DNA from: Trueperaceae bacterium
GTDB lineage: Bacteria; Deinococcota; Deinococci; Deinococcales; Trueperaceae
NCBI GenBank assembly: GCA_007121175.1
Contig: SKMG01000180.1
Location: 1 to 10,032 of the forward strand
Direction: 5' to 3'
DNA: 10,032 nucleotides
Of the stretch, positions 5,690 through 10,032 are shown piece by piece. Under the pieces are notes generated by a model. That model saw only the letters and a list, made by a program, of their open reading frames with translations. It was not told the DNA's origin and ran no database searches. The translations under genes and the position numbers were made by a program. Each line of letters starts with the position of its first letter. The stretch's first letter is position 1.

Positions 5690-6166
5690 TCACTCCACGC
5701 TGCGGAAGCCGCGTCCGTCCCAGCCCGAGTAGCTGTAGAAGCGCCCTGGCACGCGGTCACGGAGGTAGCTCGCGAGCGGCTGGCGTAAGGGGGCGATCGG
5801 GATGATCCGCTCGACCTCCTCGACCGGCACGAAGCGCGCCTCGACGATGAACCCATCCGGGTCGCGCGGGTGCAGCAAACCATCGTAGGCCGCCAGGAAG
5901 GCGAACGAGACCGCGCGGTCGTTGCGCCGCTGGTCCTCGACATGGACCGCGTAGGCGAGGTGGACGATGCGGGTGAGCTCGAGTCCGGTCTCCTCGCGCA
6001 CTTCGCGGGTCAGCGCGTCGAGCGTGGACTCGCCGCGTTCGACGACGCCGCCGGGCAGCGTCCAGCGCACGTGGCCGTACCCCTGCCAGTCGTTGCCGAC
6101 GAGCAGCACCCGTCCCCGTGAGTCGAGCAAGATGGCGGCGGCGACGACGAACTCACGCCGCGCCAC
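5690..6166 (-). CDS. Nudix hydrolase
   Basis: A 158-residue Mg-dependent hydrolase of nucleoside-diphosphate-linked compounds. The Nudix box at residues 40-62 (GX5EX7REVREETGL) is complete, with Glu55, Glu58 and Glu59 for metal binding, preceded by WTLPGG. The N-terminal strand REFVVAAAILLDSRGRVLLV is typical. The substrate cannot be told from sequence; housecleaning of oxidised nucleotides is one possibility. Start: GTG at 6166, the only suitable start before the conserved strand, with AGAGAGG at about -7 as a ribosome binding site. It overlaps the end of prfA by 14 bp, so it is translated from the prfA mRNA. Unlike the first genes of transcripts here, it uses a normal Shine-Dalgarno sequence. 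Confidence 0.9.
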   Translation of the reverse strand: MARREFVVAAAILLDSRGRVLLVGNDWQGYGHVRWTLPGGVVERGESTLDALTREVREETGLELTRIVHLAYAVHVEDQRRNDRAVSFAFLAAYDGLLHPRDPDGFIVEARFVPVEEVERIIPIAPLRQPLASYLRDRVPGRFYSYSGWDGRGFRSVE

Positions 6167-7274
6167 GCCCCGCCTCTCTCCCGGCCGGCCGCCCCTCGAG
6201 CATCGCGTCACCGCGTCGTTCGAGCTGCCGAGCCTCGTCGGCTCGCGCGAGGGCCTCGGTGAGCGGAGCGAGGCCGCCAGCGAGGACGCCTTCGAGGTCG
6301 TGGGTGGTGAACCCGATGCGGTGATCGGTGACGCGCGATTGCGGCACGTTGTAGGTGCGGATCTTCTCCGAGCGCTCCCCGCTGCCGATCTGTACCAGCC
6401 GCGCCTCGCGCTCCTCGGCTTGGGCACGTGCCCGCTCGCGCTCGAGGAGCCGCGCCCTGAGCACGGTGAGCGCCTTCTCCTTGTTCTTGTGCTGCGACTT
6501 GCCGTCTTGGCAGGTGACGACGAGCTCCTCGGCGGTGCCCGGCTTGAAGGTGATGCGGACCGCGCTGTCGGTGGTGTTGACGGACTGTCCGCCGGGGCCC
6601 GAGGCGCGGTACACGTCGACGCGGTAGTCGGAAGGGGAGAGCTCGACCTCGGCGTCTTCGGCGACCGGCAGCACCGCCACCGTGATGGTGCTGGTGTGGA
6701 TGCGCCCCTGCGCCTCGGTGCTGGGCACGCGCTGAACGCGATGCACGCCCGACTCGTACTTGAAGGCCCGGTAAGCGCCACGACCCCGAACCTCGAATGA
6801 GGCCTTCGACACGCCGCCGACCTCGGTGAGGTAGCTGTCGAGCGGCTCGACGGTGAAGCCGAGCAGGTCGGCGTAGCGCCGGTACATGTTCATCACGTCG
6901 GCCGCGAACAGCGACGCCTCGTCGCCGCCGGCGGCAGCGCGTAGCTCGACGATCACGTCGTCGTCATCGAAGGGGTCGCTCGGTAGCAGCGCCCGCTGCA
7001 GCACCGTCTCGAGCTCCGCGGCCTCGACATCGAGCCGCTCGAGCTCGTCGCGAGCGACCTCGGCCAACTCGGAATCGTCGAGCAGCGCAGCGGCCTCGTC
7101 GCGCTCGCGGCGGACCCGCTGCAGCGAGCGGGCGGCCTCCGCGGCCGGCCGCAGGGCCCCGTAGCGGCGCATGAGCGCCCGGTAACGGGTCTGATCGGCG
7201 AGCACGGCGGGATCGGCGAGCTGGGCCTCCAGCGCGGTGAACTCGTCGAGGACAGGGTCCAGGGGGAGGCTCAT
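6153..7274 (-). CDS. prfA: Peptide chain release factor 1 (RF1)
   Basis: A 373-residue class I release factor for UAA and UAG stop codons. The GGQ motif that triggers peptidyl-tRNA hydrolysis is at 228-230 (GPGGQSVNTTDSAVRI). The stop-codon recognition tripeptide of RF1 (PxT) is at 184-186 and reads PST in HRVQRVPSTEAQGRIHTS, rather than the more usual PAT or PVT; RF2 would have SPF. The C-terminal GSGERSEKIRTYNVPQSRVT is highly conserved. The protein ends with an Arg/Gly-rich tail (GRPAGREAGRGAA) beyond the usual end. Start: ATG at 7274, with a leaderless -10 box 7 nt upstream. It forms an operon with the Nudix gene. The methylase gene prmC often found next to prfA is not here. Confidence 0.96.
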   Translation of the reverse strand: MSLPLDPVLDEFTALEAQLADPAVLADQTRYRALMRRYGALRPAAEAARSLQRVRRERDEAAALLDDSELAEVARDELERLDVEAAELETVLQRALLPSDPFDDDDVIVELRAAAGGDEASLFAADVMNMYRRYADLLGFTVEPLDSYLTEVGGVSKASFEVRGRGAYRAFKYESGVHRVQRVPSTEAQGRIHTSTITVAVLPVAEDAEVELSPSDYRVDVYRASGPGGQSVNTTDSAVRITFKPGTAEELVVTCQDGKSQHKNKEKALTVLRARLLERERARAQAEEREARLVQIGSGERSEKIRTYNVPQSRVTDHRIGFTTHDLEGVLAGGLAPLTEALARADEARQLERRGDAMLEGRPAGREAGRGAA

Positions 7275-7281
7275 CGAGACA

Positions 7282-7287
7282 AGTCTA
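7282..7287 (-). promoter_or_regulatory. Leaderless -10 box (TAGACT) for prfA
   Basis: TANNNT hexamer separated by TGTCTCG (7 nt) from the prfA ATG. A 12-bp palindrome sits one base upstream of it, in the spacer. Confidence 0.55.
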
Positions 7288-7288
7288 C

Positions 7289-7300
7289 CGTGACGTCACG
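7289..7300. promoter_or_regulatory. 12-bp palindrome in the prfA promoter
   Basis: CGTGACGTCACG is a perfect palindrome placed between the -10 box and the -35 position of prfA. That is where a repressor would block RNA polymerase. No regulator can be named from it. Confidence 0.35.
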
Positions 7301-7318
7301 CGCGTTCCGGTCTAGGCC

Positions 7319-7335
7319 GGCGCTTGGCCTGCGCC
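7319..7335 (-). terminator. Short hairpin after the binding-protein gene
   Basis: GGCGC/GCGCC, 5-bp stem with a 7-nt loop, 8 bp past the stop of the binding-protein gene and without a T-run. The near-palindrome CCGGTCTAGGCCGG at 7307-7320 partly overlaps it. Terminator function is possible but unproven. Confidence 0.22.
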
Positions 7336-7342
7336 TCGAACG

Positions 7343-8638
7343 TCAGCGCACGGTGACGATCACGAGCCCCTGCCAGCGCGCGAAGCGGGCATCGCCGGAT
7401 CGGGCGTCGTACGTCCCGGCGGAGAGGGGCTGCGGGGGAGCGCTCAGCAGGGCGTCGAGCACCGCGTGGCGCAAGCTGGAGAGCGGCAGGGTGGGCGGCA
7501 GCGCCAGCGCCGCCACTTCCTCGAAGGCGCGCTGCAGCAGGACCAGCGCGTCGTCGACCGCCGCCACGCTGGCGCGCGCGGCGGGGTCGAGGCGCACCCC
7601 GGCGACCGACAGGCGTTCGCTCACCGTTTCGGCCGCCTCGCGGTTCGGGTGGTCAGGAGGCAATGCCTCGAGCACGCTCACCGGCGCGACCGCCGAGCTG
7701 ACCTGCCACCACACGTCGCCCGCGTCCGGCGGTTCGCTCGGAGACTCGCGCGCGCTGCTCAGGCGTCCCCATACGGCTGCGGGCACCGTCTCGGGCCGCA
7801 CGTAGGCCGGTCCCAGCCAGCCACGACGGCGCAAACCGTCGAGCGCGAGCGCGGTGTCGCGGGCGAGGCCCCAGACCACCACGGCGCCCGGCGCGCGGGT
7901 CGCCGCCCACAGCGCCTCGGGTGTGAGGACGGTGGCCGCTGGCGAGTAGCGCACCGTGCCGACCGGTTCCCGGCCCGCGTCGGCGAGGGCCCGCTCGAAG
8001 CTCTCGGCGGCGTCGTGACCGAAAGCATTGTCGAGCGTCATCAGCGCGAGCGCGCTCTTGCCTTCCTCCGCCACGTGCACCGCGATCGCCGTGAGCTGCG
8101 TGCGCACATCCGGCCGCAGCGACAGCGTCCAGCGGCGCTCGACCGAAGCGGCGCCATCGAGCCCCAGCAGCACCACGCCCGCGGACTCGGCGAGCCTGGA
8201 GACGCGCTCGCCGGCCGCCGGCGCACTGCAGCACACCAGCGCGAGAGCGCCCTGATCGATCAGCTCGCGCGCGATCGCCTCGGCCCGCCGCGGCTCGCCA
8301 CCGTCGTCGCGGACGTCGACCACGAACGGTGCGCCGTACACGCCGCGACGCGCGAGCGCCGCCGCCGCGAACTCGGCTGCGCGCGCCTGCTGCGCTCCGA
8401 GCGGGCTGCCGGCGCTGGAGGAGACGATCACGCCGACCAGCCAGCTTCGCGCCGCCGCAGGCTGTGCTGCCGCAGGCTGCGCACCCGCCGGCTGTGCCAG
8501 GGCGGGCTGGGCCAGCGCTGTCTGGGCCCGCCCAGGCTGCGCCAAATTGGAGAGGGCGAACGTCAGCAGCGCGGCGGCGGCGAACAGGCGGGTCGACGCT
8601 AGAGCGTACGGGCGGAAGCGGCTGCGGGAAGGCACCAT
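7343..8638 (-). CDS. Periplasmic ABC-type substrate-binding protein (Leu/Ile/Val-binding family)
   Basis: A 431-residue exported protein. Residues 1-32 form a signal peptide: basic RSRFRPY, then the hydrophobic core RLFAAAALLTFALSNL. There is no lipobox cysteine. Residues 33-62 are six AQPAx repeats. The body starts with WLVGVIVSSSAGSPLGAQQA, matching the first strand and ligand loop of type 1 periplasmic binding proteins, followed by VVDVRDDGG, a turn with C-C (ALVCCSAP), LLGLDGAAS and LMTLDNAFGHDAAESFERAL, the last being the usual domain-swap region. The ligand is unknown; no permease or ATPase gene lies nearby. Start: ATG at 8638. An open frame continues upstream to 8719 but enters the tRNA gene, so that extension is rejected. 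Confidence 0.8.
   Translation of the reverse strand: MVPSRSRFRPYALASTRLFAAAALLTFALSNLAQPGRAQTALAQPALAQPAGAQPAAAQPAAARSWLVGVIVSSSAGSPLGAQQARAAEFAAAALARRGVYGAPFVVDVRDDGGEPRRAEAIARELIDQGALALVCCSAPAAGERVSRLAESAGVVLLGLDGAASVERRWTLSLRPDVRTQLTAIAVHVAEEGKSALALMTLDNAFGHDAAESFERALADAGREPVGTVRYSPAATVLTPEALWAATRAPGAVVVWGLARDTALALDGLRRRGWLGPAYVRPETVPAAVWGRLSSARESPSEPPDAGDVWWQVSSAVAPVSVLEALPPDHPNREAAETVSERLSVAGVRLDPAARASVAAVDDALVLLQRAFEEVAALALPPTLPLSSLRHAVLDALLSAPPQPLSAGTYDARSGDARFARWQGLVIVTVR
8453..8542 (-). repeat. Six degenerate 15-bp tandem repeats encoding AQPAx
   Basis: Six 15-bp units, each with a conserved CAG-CC core, encode AQPGR, AQTAL, AQPAL, AQPAG, AQPAA and AQPAA just after the signal peptide. 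The in-frame length preserves the reading frame if copy number changes. The segment is probably a flexible linker. Confidence 0.8.
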
Positions 8639-8645
8639 CGGCACC

Positions 8646-8651
8646 GTCGTA
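8646..8651 (-). promoter_or_regulatory. Weak -10-like box before the binding-protein gene
   Basis: TACGAC lies 7 nt before the ATG at 8638, in the same place as the other leaderless boxes but lacking the final T. Read-through from the tRNA gene 48 bp upstream is an alternative. Confidence 0.25.
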
Positions 8652-8686
8652 CCCGAGCGGTGCGTGAGAGGCGTGTGCGAGGTGGG

Positions 8687-8762
8687 TGGTGCGCCCGGCA
8701 GGAATCGAACCTGCGACACGAGGCTTAGGAGTCCCCTGCTCTATCCACTGAGCTACGGGCGC
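8687..8762 (-). tRNA. tRNA-Arg, anticodon CCU, with encoded CCA
   Basis: A 76-nt cloverleaf on the minus strand. The acceptor stem GCGCCCG/CGGGCGC pairs perfectly; the D-arm is GCTC-AGTGGATA-GAGC; the T-arm is GCAGG-TTCGATT-CCTGC; the variable loop has five bases. The discriminator A73 is followed by a genomic CCA. The anticodon loop CTCCTAA gives CCU, decoding AGG. The anticodon stem GGGGA/GCCTC is imperfect: one G-U pair and an A-G mismatch at 31-39 next to the loop. Confidence 0.95.
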
Positions 8763-8807
8763 GCGAACACTGCCGCCCGGGACGTCGAGGTCGGGCGCCA
8801 GCACTCG

Positions 8808-8813
8808 AGTGTA
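8808..8813 (-). promoter_or_regulatory. Possible -10 box (TACACT) for the tRNA-Arg gene
   Basis: TACACT on the minus strand lies 45 bp upstream of the tRNA 5' end, which fits a short 5' leader removed by RNase P. The -35 position (TGATGA at 17 bp) is a poor match. Confidence 0.35.
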
Positions 8814-8900
8814 CCGGAGACCCACCGGGGTCATCAGCGGCGCCGCCGACAGTGGCGCAGGCGGCGGATCGTCGGCGCAAGCGCTGGGGCGGCCGCTGGA

Positions 8901-8927
8901 TGTGTGAGCGATGAACATAGTGTGTGA
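8901..8927 (+). repeat. Two TGTGTGA direct repeats spaced 20 bp
   Basis: Identical heptamers at 8901-8907 and 8921-8927, two helical turns apart and about 16-40 bp upstream of the -35 element at 8943. The spacing suits an activator that binds on one face of the DNA, but no regulator is known. Confidence 0.35.
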
Positions 8928-8942
8928 CCGTGATCCCTGACG

Positions 8943-8971
8943 CAGACATTTCGCAGCTTTGCGTCTATGGT
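8943..8971 (+). promoter_or_regulatory. Leaderless promoter (CAGACA - 17 bp - TATGGT)
   Basis: This is the best promoter in the window. The -35 CAGACA (four of six bases matching TTGACA) is separated by 17 bp from the -10 TATGGT, which ends 6 nt before the ATG at 8978. The spacer contains the inverted repeat CGCA-GCTT-TGCG (8952-8963), a possible operator. Confidence 0.6.
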
Positions 8972-8977
8972 GCCAGC

Positions 8978-9061
8978 ATGAACGGGTATCCTGCCACCAC
9001 CGGGCTCCATGAGCGTACGCCTGCCGCACTGGAGGTGGCGAACTGGAGGCGACCGGCATGA
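8978..9061 (+). CDS. Leaderless 27-residue ORF overlapping the membrane protein gene
   Basis: It starts MNGYPATTGLHERTP and ends NWRRPA, stopping at TGA in the ATGA that also starts the next gene. The -10 box lies 6 nt before its ATG, so the mRNA should begin at this codon and the ORF would be the first thing translated. The Shine-Dalgarno sequence of the downstream gene lies inside it. The peptide is hydrophilic and matches no family I know. It is either a real microprotein or a leader that sets the translation of the membrane protein. Confidence 0.55.
   Translation: MNGYPATTGLHERTPAALEVANWRRPA
9045..9049 (+). promoter_or_regulatory. Ribosome binding site GGAGG for the 117-residue membrane protein
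   Basis: Canonical GGAGG, 8 nt before the ATG at 9058. It selects this start over the adjacent ATG at 9061. It contrasts with the transcript's own first ORF, which has no leader at all. Confidence 0.65.
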
Positions 9062-9411
9062 TGCACGTCTTCCTGACCGCCCTGGCGCTGCTGTTCTGGG
9101 TCATCCTCGGGCACGGCCACACCTGGGTATTCTCGGCCCTGGCCATCAGCGCTATCTGGAACGACTACCGACAGCGACACGCGCGGGCCCTGGCCCTGGG
9201 GCCGGCCGCGGTATCCGAACCCGTCAACCCTGCGCCGGTCGGGCAGGCGGCGCCGGTCGGGCACGCGAGGCACCGCGCGCACGCCCGATCGCACGCGCCG
9301 CAGCGTGGGACGTCGTCAGCGTCCTTCGGCGGCGCCAACGCCGCGCCGCTCCGGAGGATGCCGCCCGTCAGGGCGTACCGTAGGAATCCCGCGGCCTCGG
9401 GACGCGGGTAG
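9058..9411 (+). CDS. Small membrane protein with a His/Arg-rich tail, function unknown
   Basis: A 117-residue protein, not recognised. Residues 2-40 are hydrophobic with a break at GHGHTW, suggesting two short helices (FLTALALLFWVIL and WVFSALAISAIW). From WNDYRQRHAR on, the chain is basic, Pro/Ala-rich and probably disordered, with many histidines (HARHRAHARSHAPQ). The tail contains a short duplication, APVGQA-APVGHA. The ATG-ATG start has a good ribosome binding site, and the gene is translationally coupled to the 27-codon ORF before it. The hydrophobic N-terminus and upstream signals support a real gene; the tail is less convincing as conserved protein. The histidines could bind metal, but that is speculation. 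Confidence 0.65.
   Translation: MMHVFLTALALLFWVILGHGHTWVFSALAISAIWNDYRQRHARALALGPAAVSEPVNPAPVGQAAPVGHARHRAHARSHAPQRGTSSASFGGANAAPLRRMPPVRAYRRNPAASGRG
9232..9263 (+). repeat. 14-bp unit repeated at 18-bp offset
   Basis: GCGCCGGTCGGGCA occurs at 9232-9245 and 9250-9263, encoding APVGQA then APVGHA in the tail of the membrane protein. It is a recent in-frame duplication. Confidence 0.6.
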
Positions 9412-9486
9412 TCGGGCTCGAGCGACGCACCTGTACTCGGCGGGCGCGACCGCTCGTGGGCAGCCGCAGCGGGCACCGTTGAGCGT

Positions 9487-9519
9487 CGGGCTGCCGGTCG
9501 TGTACCGACCGGCAGCCCG
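9487..9519. terminator. Strong hairpin between convergent genes
   Basis: Perfect 14-bp stem (CGGGCTGCCGGTCG) with a 5-nt loop TGTAC; allowing one bulged T, it extends by AGCG/CGCT. It lies 7 bp after the catalase stop and 75 bp after the membrane protein stop, so it could serve both strands. No T-run follows on either side, as is often seen in GC-rich genomes. Confidence 0.7.
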
Positions 9520-9526
9520 CGCTAGC

Positions 9527-10032
9527 TCAGGCCGGAACGCGCTCCTTCTGCTCGCGCTGCCAGTGACGGTGCTGCGCGATCGCCTCGGTGAAGCGCTCGC
9601 CGAAGCCCGAGAGGGCGGCGCCAACTTCGGCCAGCGTGACCACACCGAGGTCGGTGACGGGCTCGGCGCCCTCGGAGAAGCTGACGCCGGTCAGCTGCGA
9701 GGCGCGCAGCAGCTCGACGCCCTCGCCGATCGCCGCGACCGTCTTGCAGTGCCTGAACGCCTCGTTGACGAAGTGCAGGGCGTCGCCGTGCCCCTTGAGT
9801 GTCTCGACGCTCTCGCGCCCGCCGGCCACCAGTACCGCATCAAACATGATCGAGGCGGTCACCACGTAGCTCTTGTCGACCAGCACGTCGCCGCCCGAGC
9901 CGCGTAAGCGTCGCTGGTGTTGCGAGACGATCTCGCAGCGGGCGCCGCGGCCCTCGAGCAACTCCTTGACCGAGTTGAGTGACGCATGGTCGAAGCCGTC
10001 CGCCGCCAGGATCGCGATCTTGCGTGTCGCGA
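9527..10032 (-). CDS. katE: Large-subunit catalase (HPII type), C-terminal domain only
   Basis: The last 168 residues of a clade-II monofunctional heme catalase, which converts hydrogen peroxide to water and oxygen. What is visible is the flavodoxin-like (class I glutamine amidotransferase-like) C-terminal domain found only in large-subunit catalases: RKIAILAADGFDHASLNSVK, the strand DAVLVAGG with RESVETL, then DALHFVNEAFRHCKTVAAIG, and the end FTEAIAQHRHWQRE. The heme-binding core lies outside the window to the right. There is no frameshift up to the edge. A stand-alone PfpI-like protein is less likely, given the FVNEAFRHCK and QHRHW signatures. Confidence 0.88.
   Translation of the reverse strand, partial: ATRKIAILAADGFDHASLNSVKELLEGRGARCEIVSQHQRRLRGSGGDVLVDKSYVVTASIMFDAVLVAGGRESVETLKGHGDALHFVNEAFRHCKTVAAIGEGVELLRASQLTGVSFSEGAEPVTDLGVVTLAEVGAALSGFGERFTEAIAQHRHWQREQKERVPA

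Noticed and set aside
7466..8602. Plus-strand open frame of 378 codons opposite the binding protein
   Set aside because: Typical GC-rich antisense shadow, rich in Arg, His and Gln, with no motif; the minus-strand frame has a signal peptide and a known fold.
8639..8719. N-terminal extension of the binding protein starting MSQVRFLPGAPP
   Set aside because: It is the tRNA-Arg 3' half read as protein; this peptide is a well-known translation of tRNA T-arms. The signal peptide begins at 8638.
8687..8762. tRNA-Arg as an integration site for a mobile element
   Set aside because: No integrase, and no repeat of the tRNA 3' end is visible in the window; the neighbours look like core genes.
7653..9146. 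Minus-strand open frame of 497 codons
   Set aside because: It runs through the tRNA gene and out of frame through the binding protein; composition is random-like.
9009..9383. Plus-strand open frame of 124 codons
   Set aside because: Frame-shifted reading of the 27-codon ORF and membrane protein region, Arg/Pro-rich; the 9058 frame has the ribosome binding site and hydrophobic helices.
1..10032. CRISPR array, insertion sequence, toxin-antitoxin or phage-defence system
   Set aside because: No regularly spaced repeats, terminal inverted repeats, transposase, nuclease or toxin motifs on either strand.

Overview
The window is GC-rich bacterial chromosome with almost no spare space. It holds eleven protein genes of ordinary size, three very short candidate leader ORFs, one tRNA gene and short intergenic gaps. 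Several signs point to the Deinococcota, perhaps the Trueperaceae: a CzrB-like zinc exporter resembling the Thermus type, an alkyltransferase-like protein, and above all a promoter pattern. At eight start sites a TANNNT -10 box lies only 6-7 nt before an ATG or GTG, the known signature of leaderless transcription in Deinococcus. Actinobacteria also make leaderless mRNAs, so the taxonomic assignment is an inference.

Layout, left to right. On the minus strand, the first 908 bases hold most of miaB (tRNA ms2i6A methylthiotransferase), with a small two-helix membrane protein upstream. Divergent from these is an ATL gene (alkyltransferase-like, Trp in place of the reactive Cys). It runs tail-to-tail into a minus-strand RanBP2-type zinc-finger membrane protein. 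A second tight divergent promoter pair follows, leading into a plus-strand operon: an M20 metallohydrolase of YgeY type, a DUF2007-like small acidic protein, and a CDF zinc/cadmium exporter. The operon is joined by overlapping start and stop codons. Its end overlaps the end of a minus-strand alkyladenine DNA glycosylase (AAG). Continuing on the minus strand are a Nudix hydrolase that overlaps the end of prfA (release factor 1), an orphan branched-chain-amino-acid-type periplasmic binding protein with an AQPAx repeat at its mature N-terminus, and tRNA-Arg(CCU). To the right, a plus-strand unit encodes a 27-residue leader ORF overlapping (ATGA) a 117-residue membrane protein. The window ends with the C-terminal domain of a large-subunit catalase on the minus strand. 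The two are separated by a strong 14-bp hairpin.

Functionally the region mixes translation (miaB, prfA, tRNA-Arg), alkylation repair (ATL, AAG) and stress or metal homeostasis (catalase, CDF, Nudix). I see no mobile element, CRISPR array or phage gene. The least conventional signal is translational: leaderless mini-ORFs whose stop codon overlaps the start of the next gene (three cases), and two pairs of back-to-back promoters packed into 36-50 bp.
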